A stretch of 64,000 nt of DNA from Strix aluco (taxonomy: Eukaryota > Chordata > Aves > Strigiformes > Strigidae). Below are positions 1 to 13,314 of this stretch, piece by piece (within the stretch, counting starts at the first letter, position 1; each line of letters opens with the position of its first letter). The DNA is taken from contig NC_133946.1 of the NCBI RefSeq assembly GCF_031877795.1, positions 13,603,365 to 13,667,364 on the forward strand. Reading direction: 5' to 3'. The translations under genes were made by a program, and so were the position numbers. Below the pieces are notes generated by a model that did no database searches, had not been told where the DNA came from, and worked only from the letters and a program-made list of their open reading frames with translations.

Positions 1-1897
1 AAAATAAGGAAATCATTATAAAAGTTTAAAAATCAACAGGGAAGATTTAGAACTAGGAGCCACGAAATTCCCCTTTAAAATTATTTTGATAGTGTGTGTC
101 CCTTTGGCCTTATTATCTTTTAACTAAATTGAATCTTTTAAAGCACAAACGAGGCCTTGTGGATAATTTAGAAAACTATTCCCTTTAAATACAGTATCAC
201 CTTTGTCAATTATTTTCTGCTTTCTTCATCTGTGTTTTTTTTTTTTAATAAAGAATACTTGCATGAGTGTAAGATGTTTTACAAAGGTTTACCTACCCTG
301 CTGTTTCATCCCCACCTCAGTGATGCTGTTCTCTACACAACATCACACTTGTTTCCACAGTGACCTACTGCTACAAGGCATTCCTGCTGGAGCAATGGGA
401 CTTTCTTGTAAATAAGATGCCATGCTTTCCATCACAGATGTTGAATAATTCACTGAAATTAAAGTGCATGATAACAGCTTCCTCAAAGTTAAGCCTGAGC
501 TAACCTGAGAGTGGTTTTGGTCAGTGGTGGTATATCTGGGCAGTTTCACTAAAGCCTACAGTGCTCAATGTGTTTTTAATAGTAGAACTTCACAAATTAT
601 TGGTATCACTTCCTAATAACGTATTTAATGTAATTTTCTGTGCTCAGGATATTTAGCTGCCTGTGATGGTGTTTCCTATCAAGAGCAAATGTTAATTTAA
701 TTTTCTCTTATCTTGCTTCCCATAAAAATATTTGCAGCTGGGTACTCACAGAAGTAAAGTTAGTTCTTTTTAGTGCTATTTCAAACCTGTTTTTCATTTT
801 CTTTATGCAAGTGGCTGAAGCCTGCCCCAGTGCCCGTGAGCAGTGTCAGGCTGCCTGGCTTTCCTGCTGCCTGTGCCAGGGAGGGGGAGGTTTGCAGCTG
901 GTGCCGGGGTGACCTGCAGCCGGGCCTGGCAGTCCCCATCGCTGGTGCTTCCATCCATCGCCGCCCGCCGCCAGGCTTGGTGGGGGACTAGCTGAGTAAT
1001 TCAGTTCAGTCCCGGTCGGCGGCAGGGAGTGCAGGTGCAAGTCCAAGCTGGATATGGAGATGGAAAGCAGGATGTCAAGTACACGGAGGAGTGAAATAGT
1101 GAATTTCATGGCAAAATTGTTGAACTGATGGCACAAGAAAATAGAATAATGTGTGAGCTTAGATTTATTGAGATTCTAGTGCCTTTCAGTTGAATGAAAT
1201 TGTCCACAGCACCATTTCAGGCTCTCTGCCATCTTACTCTAGCATCCATGCATCCATTTATGCCCACTGCCCTTTCTTGTTTTAAATTATCCCTGCCTCT
1301 GTCAAGGCTAGAAAGCATTTTTTTCTCCTCTAAAATGCTGAAGATATAATATGTCCCAAGCTATATTCAGCCTCCTCTCTTACATTGCTTTACCTAACAG
1401 TTTAAGGACAACAGTTTGAGGTGCCACCACTTTTCTTTATCTTTCATTACTCGTTTGGTAAAATCAGGTATGGGTAGTGGTTTATACATTAACATGTCTT
1501 TGCATATTATTGAAAGATCAGGCTTACACATTGTTGGGTTTTTTTTGAGCAGAGAACCACTAGAGTTCACGTTTTCATCCTGTTAGGGATGCTGATTCAT
1601 AGGGTCTTTGGACAAGTATATACCTTTTAAAATCTGTGTTTTGTTAATTGCTCTGCCAGCTTTTTCTTTTCTTAAAATCAAGAGAGTAATACCTAACTCC
1701 TAGCACTGCATATAGTAAGTGACTAAGGATTGAGTTTACAGACTTAGTACTTACAGTCTAACAAGTTACTTCATTCATCAGTGCTGATGCATTTAAAAGT
1801 AGATAAATAGGTCAGCCGCACCTTCTGCAGTTTTAGGCTGCATGTAAAAGGGTGAAAAGTAATAGAAGATAAATAATTGTTGTGTGGTTTTTTGCAG
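1..1897 (+). other. RIC3: RIC3 intron 1 (3' part)
   Basis: This AT-rich sequence precedes the first recognised RIC3 exon and ends in the acceptor tttttgcag. No reading frame here resembles the RIC3 first exon, which should encode a start and an N-terminal hydrophobic segment, so that exon lies upstream of the window. A GC-rich patch at about 815-1030, described separately, is the only conspicuous structure. Confidence 0.75.
815..1030. other. GC-rich, CpG-containing patch in RIC3 intron 1
   Basis: About 215 bp of GC-rich DNA with roughly ten CpGs sits in AT-rich intron sequence. Short frames cross it on both strands, but none resembles RIC3 exon 1 or another protein I know. It could be an eroded repeat or a regulatory element; the sequence alone does not decide. 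Confidence 0.4.
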
Positions 1898-2121
1898 GGA
1901 AGCTTGGTCGCTTTCCACCAAGGATGCATTACCAGGCCACTCCCGACAGCCGGGCTGCTCCTCATTTTGCAAGGTCTCACCTTGCTGAAGCAGTTGCCAA
2001 AGCCAAGGCAGGTGGAAGTGGTGGTGGAAACACTGGTGGAACTGGGAGAGGTCTTGTGGGGCAGATTATCCCTATATATGGATTTGGCATCTTCTTATAT
2101 ATCCTGTATATTTTATTTAAG
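1898..2121 (+). CDS. RIC3: RIC3 exon 2 (Gly-rich linker and membrane segment)
   Basis: Acceptor tttttgcag, donor aag|gtaaga. The exon starts with two bases of a split Gly codon, followed by 74 codons and ends on a codon boundary. It encodes GKLGRFPPRMHYQ, a KAKAGGSGGG linker and the hydrophobic helix GQIIPIYGFGIFLYILYILF, the second membrane segment of RIC3. Some in-frame codons lie inside the upstream intron, but the acceptor and family comparison place the true edge at 1898. Confidence 0.95.
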
Positions 2122-5100
2122 GTAAGACCAACATAAATTGAAAAGTCAGGGAAATAACAACTAAAAACACCTCAAAACAGAAACAATAGTCCCATTTCTG
2201 TATCTGCTTCCATTTCAGCCTTGCTCAAAAAAAAATGCTTATGCTGGACCTTTGACTGGGGGTTGAAAGATTGGTGTATCCTGTGGTTTTTGCTATTGCA
2301 AAGACTGTAGCTAAGAATGCAAGAAGGGGTATTGGCCTCTGACCTCTTACTTTTAAGGATTTTTTTATTCCCCTTGGAAAATGTGTATGTCTAGAACAAT
2401 GTTAGATTAATTTTGAATATACACATGGTATTCTTTTCTATTATGTGTGACTACATATTATATATACTGTATATGTCATGCATTGTGTTATGCATTTAAA
2501 GTGGGAGAGAGGGAGTACAGTTATTGCATACCTTCTGGAACACAAGCACCATGTTGTTGGAGAATGGGAGATTGTAAGGTTGTACTGACCACGCTGGAAC
2601 TACCCCATCTGAGGTAGTTTAAAAAAGTTAAAGCTAGTTTAAAAAAGCACAGCCCAAATTCCCCTTAAGTGTTTTGCAGGTGATTTGAACTTCTTACAGC
2701 TTTTTGTTACAACAGACCTGACTTGCATGTAGGTGATGACAGTCAGTTATGTGGGAGGAGGAAGAAGTGGACTTGTGGAAATGTTTTTTCCTTTGAGTGA
2801 GGGCTGAATCCAGACTGAGCAGTGCCTAAACAGTTGAGCTTGCTCTGGACAGACAGAGGCAAGAAAGTGAATTGGGCGAACTGATCAAACACAGAGAAGA
2901 CAAAAGAAATAGATAACCTGCAGCTTCTGTATAGAACCAGCCAAGTATCTTTGCTGCAGGTACAAAGTTGGTAAGGAATAATGGCAGAAAGCGTTGAAAG
3001 AGGAACAAGTGGGGTCACATATAGTTCCTTCAAAACCTGTCCTTTATTTCACAATAATTGCCCAATGCATTTTTTTTTCCCTCCTATACACAGAAGAATG
3101 GAACAGATAAATATTCTAAAATGAATACATTATTTTTGATGAGTTATGCTTTCACTGTGCTTAAAAATATCATTTGTTTGAAGTGGAGTTTTCAGCTGGC
3201 AACATCTCCCAGGCATCTTTCATGGTTGTCTGTTTTTGCTGCTAGGCATGCTTTTCTGCAGTTACTTTCTGGCATATTTTACTTTTTTATCTTTTTTTTC
3301 TGTTGCCCTTGGGGCTTATATATTGCTATTGTGGTAACTCATAGAAGGGTCATCTTTTTTCACACATTAGCTGGCTTCCAAGGGAAAAACTACCACTGGA
3401 GAGCGGAAATGCCCTGCTGCTGCACCTGGAAACATGAAAAGGAAAATCAGTGAGTATGACTTCAGAGTTTTATCTGTGTAGCTGTTGACTTTGTAGAGGC
3501 ATGGTCCAACCAGGTTCTTGAAGTTCTGGGCACACTGTAAAGCTGCTGTTCCCCTCCGTAAAAAACAAGCTAGAAGCTTCTGTGTTGGAATGAGCAAGAG
3601 TTGAAGTGAATTACTGCACTGTCACTTTCTAATCTCATTCAGCTAATGAGACTCCAATATAGTAGCCTGATCCCAAGCCCCCCTGGGAGCAGTGGCATTT
3701 CATGAGGTTCACAGAATTAACTGTATGGATTTGCTGAAAAGCTATGTAGCTAATGATTAAATATGGATAATAGGATGTCCACCTATAATTATTCTACAAT
3801 CTGTAGTATTCTAGTAATAGTATATAAAGATATTACTAAAAGCTACCTTCATTTTTTTGAGTTTGTGAATTCTTAGCCATTACCAGGCACTCTCCTACTT
3901 TTTCCCTTCCCTTTTTGCAATGCTCAAAATTTTGATGGGACACTGAACAGTCTTCTGAAATGTTATTGTGATTTTACCTAAACATCGGTGGGATAGATTC
4001 AACTGTTTGTAGACATTTATTAGATAGATTAATAAGCTTACTATTGATGCTTGGATGGGTAGTTACCATAACAGTATTTAAGTGTTTTGTGTTTAGCTGG
4101 CTAAACTGTAATAGGAAATAAAAGTACTTAGGGCTTTATAGAAAGTGCTAGCAGTAAGGTAATTCTCTTAACATAGCTGTAATTATCTTGACATTAATGC
4201 GTATATTAGGAATACCTAATGTACTCAGTGCTATAGATTGTATTTTCAGTGCACTTACACTGCATTGTGCCTGGCAATTTTGTGCAATTTATTAGCAACA
4301 GTAATTGTATTTTTTTCTCTAATGCTTGGTAAGAGAAACTAACTTTGCAGTAAGTTAAATATTTACCATCATTATAACCCAAAGAACTAGTGATGAAAAT
4401 TATTCTGCCTTTTTCTAGAGCTCTTCATTTGTTTTCCTAAAGCGTTCATTGAAAGCTGTAGCAGAGCAGGGGACGAGTCACTGGACTAGGAACCACTAAC
4501 ATAGTGACTTGGAAGGAGTAACTTCCTCCAAGAATCTTTGCCAATTTCCCCTCCCCTCCCCTATTTTTAAAGTCTCAAACACGCAAAATAATGACATCGG
4601 TGATACATTAAGTAGTGACATTCTCTGCAGAATAGAGATCTTTCCAAAAGCAGGATGTTTGTGGATGGCTTTCTCCATTCCTACTGTGTCGGAGTTCCAT
4701 TGTCCCTTTGTGCTGCTTAAATGGGTGTGCCTGTAACAGCTGAATATTTAACTAACCCAGGATGGTTTCGTTTTGTTCTGCAGTGGGGAACAATGAAGTC
4801 TCAGCTGTAGGATTTTGAGCATCAGCTATAAAAGCCAGACAAGGAGCTTGAGCATTTTTGTTGACATCCATGCTGTTGCATCTTTACTGTTAACGCTCTT
4901 GGCTAAATTAAAGCCAGTATGGGTATTCTTGCATGTATGTCTACTATCATACTATGGACACATTTTTTGAGAAGCGTGCAACCATGGAACTACCGCGCTG
5001 TGCTCCCTAGGCAGACACCATGTGGCTAGCTGTTGTTCATCCGTGTAAGCCTGGCAGACTGTTAGTGCTCACTGCCTACCCCAGCACCCCTGTGCAGGGT

Positions 5101-8100
5101 TGGATGCTATCAAGTCCATGAACATTATTCTCTTTACCAAAAATGCGATTTCTCAAACCTTAGACTTGCTAGAAAATGCTCAAGTGACCTTTTGTCTCTG
5201 TTCCCAAGGATTTATCAGAGCAATTCCATGAAAACTATTAATTCTGCCATAGATAGTAAAACATGGTTTCCTTAGAAAAAAAAATTGTATTTTCTTTCCC
5301 CTAACTTTAATCTCCAGGGCATTTACTGTGGCCCACTCACTCTGATTATTGGGAGGTTGCTCGGGAGCCTTTGAAAGAAAGTGCTTTCTGTGTGTCCTGT
5401 TACCACTGGCAATAGTCTTCACCTTCTTGTACCAGGAAGAGTAGGTAGAACTCTTTAAGCTGCACGTTTTAGTTTCCTCAGAGTCAGTTTGGTTTGGTAC
5501 AGCATATGCTTCCTGTGATAATGGGACAGAGATACATTTTCAAAGCTCCTACTGACAGATCTTGGGATTTTGTTGGTTTTACAGCTGACTATGAGCTCAC
5601 TCAACTCCAGGAAAAACTGAGAGAGACAGAAGAAGCTATGGAAAAATTAATCAACAGAGTAGGACCTAACTGTGACAGGTATGTTTCAAATTACAGCATT
5701 TGAAGGAGAGACTCTGCTCTGATTAGAAATTAAACTTTCTAACATTTGCTATATTAAAACAGCATTTTTATTACTACTTCAAATTGTAGAAATTTGGTTT
5801 TACACGTCACGCTTTTTGTTCTGCAGTTTTTGTCTTTTCAGTGTCTATATTTAAAATAAATCATCTTTTCAACTTCATTTTCCTTAAACAGAAAAGCAAC
5901 TATCCCTCCCCTTCCCCTTTGTACAGTGCGTTATTTGGAAGATAATGACAGGTATGTGTAAACAGAAAATAAAACGTCTACATTTAAAGTATATAAAACA
6001 ACCTGTCTTACATGACCAAAGTAATATTCTGAATGATTCATAAGATACACATTTGTTTTGTGTTATTTTCCAGTTCTGTGGATTATTTTTCTAAATAGAA
6101 ATGCTGTTATAATCTATGTAAATGACTCTTAGAATATCCATAAAATATTTCTTTAAGGGCAGAATTGTATAATAATCTGATTCCATAACTTAGTTCCACC
6201 CTGTAACCAGTAAATCCATGCATTTGCTTCTAAATATAAGAGAAAAAGAGTTATAAAATCAGGATTTAAAAATTTATTATGTTTATTAATGTTTGCCATA
6301 AATCTGAGATCACTATTCTGCATTATAAAGAAACACTGGAAACAAGTGTATGTTTTTCATAAGGAGTGTAACAACACATCAATAGGACAATGTATAACTG
6401 CAGTGTTCGAAAATTTAAATACCATGAATATTAAGGTGACATTTGCAAGCAAAAAAAGATAGCTGTTCAAGTTGTAATGCACGTTAACTTTGTCTGGGTC
6501 AGTCAATGCTTGTTTTAACCCGTTCTGTAGGAACACGTCTGTGCTGACCTTGCACGTTATGTTCATTTATGCTTCAAACCACATTCTCTTTGAGCATGTA
6601 GTTTTGCCCACTTTGCACCGTGCCTTGTGTTGCGGCTGCACTCGTCAAAAGGTGCCAGACTTGCCTGTGTTAGGCCAGGTTCCAGCGGGACAACCCTTAA
6701 GCTGCCCTGGCTTTGTTGGTGAAACAGAAGAATACTATTTTGACTGTTACTCATCTCTGTTTCGGAGAGCTACCGCAATGCTCTGTGCATACCTTTAAGC
6801 TGCCAGAAATAGGCTTATAAGCTACACAGATACTGTGCTGACTCTCAGGATAGGTTATTTTTTACTGAGAAAATGGGTTTAGGGTCTGATTCAGTATTTG
6901 TTCCACTGTGTGTTGTTGGCTTAGAGCCTTTATTTAGTAGAACTTCCCTTCTTTGTTCAACCAGACTATTTATATAGATGGATCTAAAGGCCTCAGGGGA
7001 AATCAGAATCTGAATCTAATAAAGAATTTTGTATGTAGCCTCTTTAAAAAGCAGGGGGAAAGCACCTCTAGATGGAGCAAATAGCTGTTTTTCAAATACA
7101 CCCAGACTTTGAAGCTTTCTTAATCTACACTGTGATACTCATCAAGTTCAGTAATACTGAAATAAAATGTATGGTTAGAAAGTGTAATGAGAGGACGGAG
7201 TACAGTGCTAGGATTATTCAGTCTGGATGTTGATAGATTTAAATTAAAAGGAAAGAGGAAGAGAGCAAAAATTATTTGAGCTCCGTTTATTAATATGCAG
7301 TTAAATGGAAATCCTTACGACAGAAAAGTCAGAGAAAGAGATCACTGGTATCATGTTTAAAGTACTGCAGAAAGACCACAGGTGGGACCATGGCCCATTA
7401 TACTAGACATGGCAAAGTGAGTCCCAGCCTGCCAAGTATCAGTAACCAAACCGAAGGATGTGTTTGCATTGTCACACCGTAACACGCAGTGCAATAGTGC
7501 TGAGGTCTGAGCTCGTGCCTCAGTGTCCTCTCACTATATTCAGGAGTGTTCTCCCAGCTGAACTGCTCCAAGATTCATCTGGGCTTTCTCCTTCTGGTGA
7601 AGGTTCTTAGAATCCAAAGGCATTCTAATTTTGTATATTTTCTTCAAAAAAAACATTGCTTTTGAAATCTGGATGAGTTTGGAAGGACAGTTTATTCTCA
7701 GATAATGCTGTACCATAGAAAGAAATCCTGTTTCAGAAGAATAATATATACTGTGCTGTGTGATTTTATTCTGCTTTCTTCTGTAGCAAGTGTACGTGTT
7801 GTTTTCTTGCTGTGACTTGTCCTGCTTATTTCTTTTTCCTTTCAAAAGCATTTGAGTGAAGTGAGACTGGAAGACCTCTCAATACTATTAGATAGTTTTC
7901 TCAGGTGGGTTAGCCTGCATTATCCAGCCCTGTGTTGCAGAAGTAGGCAGGCAGAAACTTGGATTTGCCTTTTTTTTAATGAGGCTTGAAGACCAACCTC
8001 CAAACCAACCAAGGAACCTCCTTCCAAACAAGGATACCAGTTGGAATTGCTACAGCCTTAAGTACAGAAACCCCCTTGCAAAAATGCTTTCAAAAAGTCC

Positions 8101-11100
8101 AAGTACAAACACTTTTAATAAAGCCTAGCATGTATTAGCAAGGACTAGAAGCAAGGTAAAGAAAGCAAGAGGAAGAAAGAACTACCTGGCCTGGTCCTTA
8201 GTAACATAACCAAAACTAAACCAAGAGACAGACAAAGATAATTGTTACCTAATGCACACATTTAAATTTAGGTACATAGTACCTAAGGATATCATGATTC
8301 ACAGCTCTGAGAAAAATCTAGCACTCTTCCCAGTTCCTTTTTCAACAGGTTACAAATTTAAATTATACATTTTTGTGATTTATTATCACATCCTATCACT
8401 AAGAGGACCTTAGCATTTCCAGTTTCTAAATGTAGACCTTTATGGTCCAGTATCTGTCAGCAGAGATAGATAGGAGCCTTTCTGGTAATTTGATGATTCA
8501 AGACTTGATTGATGGTTATATAGGGCTCTCTGCATTAAAAGCATGCATATTGCTTTTTCTTGGGCTTTTAGCAGAGCATTTCAATGTTGGGACAGTGATA
8601 GAACAGGTACAAAAGATTTCCCTACCCATTCTCACAGATGTCTTACCCATATTCTTTCCACCACTGTCTGTAAAATTTGGTATTTTGAAAACATTTTAAA
8701 CTGAAGAATACTTGTAAATGTTTTTCTCAATGGGAGTATTGTACAATGTTCTCTTGTAAAAAAAAAAAAAAAAAAATCTCAGTCTCTGGTAACTAGGTAA
8801 GAGGTAGAAATAATGCAGCTTGATTACCTGTTTTTAAAGTCCTGTTTACCAGGCTGTCAGTTGGAAAAGCTTACCTTTTTACCATAAACTGAACAAATGT
8901 GATACGGAAGAGAGAGAGAGAAGCTGTACTTTGTGGGGTGCCATTTTTGGGCTATAGCTGCATTTTAATAATGATTATTTTAAGATCATGAAGCAAAAAA
9001 ATACCAGTTGACATGTCTGAGATTCATGTTAGATTATGGATTTTCACTGCACTCATGACAGCTTTTTAGGGAATGTTCTGATCTCAGTGTAAGAATAAGA
9101 AACCTTTACTTTACCTGTTAGTGAGCACGTTGGGACCCTACAAAACATAAGCATTGCCACTATGAAAAGTAATAACTTGGAGCTACAAACACACAGAGCA
9201 AAAATAATGATCTTTTCTTACACTGTAAACCTTTTGCATCTGTCGTCCTCTTAGTATTCATAAGTGCATTATAGCCTGGTAAATCTCCTGTATGCAGGCA
9301 TCCAGATGTCTTATACATTGCCAGCATCCTACAGTAAGTCTTCTTAGAGGCCTTAAATGAAGTAGAAATAGTGCATGGGCTTTGGTTTCTCCCCCTCTAC
9401 AGGGAAATTTGTCTTTTAAGTAAGATATGTGGAGGAGGAATACTCTGAAATACAGAGACCTTGTGTTGCAATAAGACAGTAGTGCTTTCTAATGAGAGTA
9501 TCCAGCATATTAGGAATTTTCCTATATGAGATGCCACAGTGATGCAGCTGTATTGATTGATCCTTTTACCTGAGCTAGCGTATCACCCCATTGTGCTAAA
9601 CAGAGAGGCCTCTGTGTCTCCATCCAGGTAATATATATTTGAATTACATACACTTTTGTCTATAAAAGGAGGATTAGTTTGGCCGTTCTATTACAGCTTC
9701 TGTCAAAGGCAGCTAGCTGATGAAACCGTTTCTTTCTGTGTGCCTCTTAGTTCCCATCTCAAATTCTACATCTGCATAACCCAGGCTTTTGAGAAGATGC
9801 TGTGTCACACCCTTGCTTACTCCGTGGAACAAACTGCCACCACAACTTGAGGAGACTCAGTGCAACTTCCATGTAGCATTGGGAACATATCAGCTTTTCA
9901 AACTGTGGGGCAAAGTGCCCCTCGGGGGCAGCACGGAGAAGTGATGTTAAGTTTTATGATCTCAGTCAAACAGTTTAATCTGGGCAGCTGCTAATGAAAG
10001 CAGTGGGCCTGCTCCTGAGCTAAGTTCAGTTACAGACAACTGTGTGTCCAACAAAATCTAGCCCAGGATCAGCACATTGATCACCATCACACAGTATGTC
10101 TCTGCTGCCTTTAGTGGAGTAACTATCATGTCACCATCATTCCCATATATGTAGAGTAGCACAAAGTGGCTATCAAAGTCTGCTTTAGTCATAACAGTTA
10201 GTAAGAGGAAAATCCGAAGATGGACAGTGCAAGTTTTCAAGTTTATGAGAATTCAGGTACCTCAAACAAGGTTTAGGTAGATACTAATTACCTAAATCCA
10301 AAATCATTAATCTCTTCCCAGCTCCCCTCTTCCCATCTCACCCATAAGATTCAGTGAGCAGCTGTCTAATCTTGGAGATTATCTGTCTATCTGATGGTCT
10401 GGAGATCACCAGAGATCACCTGTCTGGCCTCACATACCGCCTACAGTTCAGCATTCTGCACATGCCAAGGACCACCCTCTCTGAGTAACCAGAGGCCTAA
10501 AACACTACGAGATTCTAAAGAGTAGTGCTTCAGTCCCCTGAGAGGCTTGAACTGACACTTACATGGGGATCAAACACCTGCTCAAGAACAACTTGTAGCT
10601 CAGGATGAAACAAGCACAAGAGTCAGAACCATTTTCACCCCTAAATACAGCCAGTGTCTTTCTTATTCTGAGTTATTAGAGCTCAGATCACCACTCTCCA
10701 GATAATTCTTTTTTGTCCATAAGATTTTTAGGAGACTACTTTTCTTCCAGAGAAAATAACATGTAATGACTACATGATTTTATCTGTTGGAAGTATTTTT
10801 GTTACAACAGTAAGTAATTGTATTACCTGAGCAGTAGTAATTACTAGATCAGCAGTGCAGAACCTGTCAAAATTATGGTTTGCTTTTAATCTGATAAAAA
10901 TCTGAGTCCTCTCCCACTCTCCCTCTGATTCTAAAGGGCAAGTTAAAGCTAAATGTAACACCTTCTTTTCATTTTTAAATCTTCCTTCCTGCTTCTCCCC
11001 CCACCTCCCTGCTAGGCAGCATTGTCGACTCTGTATAACAACATCATGATCTGTCCAACTGACGTTTCTTAATGAGGCCTTGCAAATGACCTTTAATGGT

Positions 11101-13314
11101 CATATTTAGGGATCATTAGACTCTTGAGACTAATGTCTGTGTGAGACATTTTGATCACCCCCACAAGTTGTTTTAAATGTAGCATAGGTTCTGAATTACA
11201 TTTTCTTAAAATGCTTCAAACAAGGCATGGCCCTCTAATTCTCACCTAACACTCTTCTAAAGGCCAGAAATTTCTCTAGTGTCTTTTGTGCCACAATTCT
11301 TGCTTGTGTGTCACTTGTGCTCACATTGGCTGTACCTGCCTTCCTTTACCTGTTTAAGTTTGCAGGCTTTCTGGATAAATGGATAAACCTTTATACCGAG
11401 CCGAAGTGCAGACCACATGCAGCTGTGGAATAGTGATCATACTGCAGCCAGGTTTCTTCAGACTGTGCTGCTGGGGCAGCCAAATGGTTGGGTTCAAAAT
11501 CTGTTCATAGTTTGTAAAAATAGTGGACTGAGTTCGGGTGTCTAATATTTTCTAGCAGGACTCAAAATGTTACAACAGACCAGGAAAAAAGGTTACTTCA
11601 GCAACTCCGAGAAATTACTAGAGTTATGAAAGAAGGAAAATTCATAGATGGAATCTCTCCTGAGAAGGAAGCTGAAGAAGCTCCTTACATGGAGGATTGG
11701 GAAGGTAAGCAAGTACCTTTCTTACCATTACCCTGATGAGAAAAATTGAATAAGTATTACTTATAGTCCCAGAGCCTTTCAAAATTTTTTGTTAACTCTA
11801 TCCTTTGTTTTCAGAAATCAGTGTCCAAAACTTTGCAAGAGGTGGTTTGTTTTCCCAACCATAATAGAAAGAAAATAGATTTTGAGGCATCCAGCATTTC
11901 CTTTAGTATAAACACTACACTATCTGCTGCCAAAAGTGGCATATGAATATTCACATATGCTCCATCTGCTGCTCGGTCTTGGCTGCTGTAGGATTATATC
12001 TTTCGCTTTCTTTGCTGGGCTAGATTTCAGGCAAAATCATAAACCCCTTGGAAATCAGAATCATGTTTTGGATAACTTACAGTTTTTACTTTTGATTAGT
12101 CATTCTTTGTTTGCTCCAATGCTGTAAAAGTCAACTCCAGGAAGTCTGGCTCTTAAAAATTCTTTATTTTAATGTCCTTTCCATTCCTCAGTGTTTACTT
12201 GTTACATAAATGTGTTTTCAAGATATCCTAGTTGAGCTGCTCACTATCATAATTTTAAATGCAGACTTAATTCCTTGCTCTTTAAGAAGCTTTCAAAAAT
12301 GATCCAAAACATAAAGCATAAACAGTGGCCTCGAGCTCTGTTTTCTTAAATCAAGTTCATGATGCATTTTCTAAAATGAAATGCACAAAGTCATTGACAT
12401 ATCTGGTTTTTCAACTTTATAAATAATGCTGTTTATAGCAAAAGTCTTCAAAACATGAATCAGTCAATCTGTAGACAGAAACAAAAAAGAAGGGATCTAT
12501 TTAAAGATCCAAGACATGCAATTTTCACCTGTTAGCTGCCATAGCTTTCAGCAAAGCTCAGGTATTCACTCCTGAAAGTCAGGGTTGATATCCTGGCTCC
12601 CTAAAAATAAGTGGAGTTTTCTCATCATCTCCCAAGAAGTCATGTTTTGCACATTCTTGCCATGGATTTAATACTGTGACATATACATGGTGTTAAATAC
12701 ATGACACTTATACTGGTGGTGCTAAAAACAACTGTTGTAACAAACTTGTGTATCCATCACTGAAGTCAGTACTACTTTTAAATGCTGCTAACACTTCAAG
12801 CTGTGTATCACTTTATTCCTAAGGTTATCCAGAAGAGACCTATCCTGTGTATGATAATTCTGATTGCTTCAAGCGCAAACAGGACACAATCCTTGTAGAT
12901 TACCCTGACCTGAGCCAGCCCTCTGCAGAAGAGCTGGCAGAAAGAATGGAGGGCATGGAAGATGAGGAGCATCTGTGCAATGAAACCCTGCTATCTGATC
13001 TCAGCATGGGAAGGGGTGGTCATGATTTAATGCAGAAAAAGGATGAGGTAACTGGCAGCAGTGATGAGGAGAGGGACCTTCATCACAGCCAAAGCATTGA
13101 GGAGTGCTGCTGTTGTTACGAGGATGACGATCCTGCTGTCATAGCAGAGAACGCTGGATTCCACTCTGAGAGCTGCAGCGAAGCAGAAGAGTCAACCCAA
13201 GAAGACCTGTCTGTGGAGTCAGAAAATGAAAATGCAGCACTGAAAAAGCAAAAAGCCAGTGATTCAGATGAAACAGGCACAGTGAGAAAGCGCAACATGA
13301 AAGGACTTGAGTAA
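1898..13314 (+). CDS. RIC3: RIC3, nAChR/5-HT3 receptor chaperone (exons 2-6, N-terminus outside window)
   Basis: RIC3 is an ER membrane chaperone that promotes folding and assembly of alpha7 nicotinic acetylcholine and 5-HT3 receptors. Five exons join in frame: 1898-2121, 3371-3449, 5585-5678, 11559-11704 and 12824-13314, giving 344 residues and a TAA stop. The human protein is about 369 residues, which leaves roughly 35-40 for the missing first exon. Order of features: a GKLGRFPP start, a Gly-rich linker, a membrane segment (QIIPIYGFGIFLYILYILF), a basic stretch, a coiled coil (LTQLQEKLRETEEAMEKLI), the conserved block EKRLLQQLREITRVMKEGKF, then a long acidic tail with a CCCCY cluster and a final RKRNMKGLE. 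All introns are GT-AG. Identity rests on recalled similarity to human RIC3 along the whole length and on the neighbouring TUB gene. Confidence 0.95.
2122..3370 (+). other. RIC3: RIC3 intron 2
   Basis: A 1.25-kb GT-AG intron, donor gtaaga and acceptor cacattag. It is AT-rich, and I recognise no gene or clear repeat in it. Confidence 0.85.
3371..3449 (+). CDS. RIC3: RIC3 exon 3 (basic juxtamembrane stretch)
   Basis: A 79-nt exon: 26 codons plus one base. It encodes LASKGKTTTGERKCP and ends in NMKRKI, matching the charged segment that follows the membrane helix in human RIC3. Donor atca|gtgagt is strong. The leftover base makes a Thr codon with the next exon. Confidence 0.9.
3450..5584 (+). other. 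RIC3: RIC3 intron 3
   Basis: A 2.1-kb GT-AG intron, donor gtgagt and acceptor ggttttacag. It is AT-rich with no recognised gene. A small imperfect hairpin (cttggaagga ... tcctccaag) lies near 4509-4533. Confidence 0.85.
5585..5678 (+). CDS. RIC3: RIC3 exon 4 (coiled coil)
   Basis: A 94-nt exon with strong splice sites (ttttacag and acag|gtatgt). It completes a Thr codon, then encodes 30 residues, including LTQLQEKLRETEEAMEKLIN, the coiled-coil segment of RIC3, and RVGPNCD. Two bases (ag) carry over to the next exon. Confidence 0.93.
5679..11558 (+). other. RIC3: RIC3 intron 4
   Basis: A 5.9-kb intron, the largest RIC3 intron fully inside the window. It has a poly(A) run near 8758-8776 and no convincing gene. 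It ends in a tandem tagcag acceptor, described under the next exon. Confidence 0.85.
11559..11704 (+). CDS. RIC3: RIC3 exon 5 (conserved LREITRVMKEGKF block)
   Basis: Encodes 48 residues plus split Arg and Gly codons: TQNVTTDQEKRLLQQLREIT, then RVMKEGKFIDGISP, then EAEEAPYMEDWE, nearly identical to human RIC3. The acceptor is a tandem NAGNAG (tagcag). Use of the upstream AG would start the exon at 11556 and add one Ser. The donor gaag|gtaagc is strong. Confidence 0.95.
11705..12823 (+). other. RIC3: RIC3 intron 5
   Basis: A 1.1-kb GT-AG intron, donor gtaagc and acceptor attcctaag. It is AT-rich and nothing else was recognised in it. Confidence 0.85.
12824..13314 (+). CDS. RIC3: RIC3 exon 6 (acidic C-terminal tail, stop)
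   Basis: The terminal coding exon completes a Gly codon and encodes 162 residues before TAA. It opens with YPEETYPVYDNSDC and DTILVDYPDLSQPSAEE, has a Cys cluster (EECCCCYEDDDP) followed by AVIAENAGFHSES, and closes with RKRNMKGLE. The human tail has the same order with more divergence, as expected for a disordered cytosolic region rich in Glu and Ser. Confidence 0.95.

Noticed and set aside
4509-4533. Imperfect hairpin in RIC3 intron 3
   Set aside because: A stem of about nine pairs with a bulge is too short for a microRNA precursor and common by chance.
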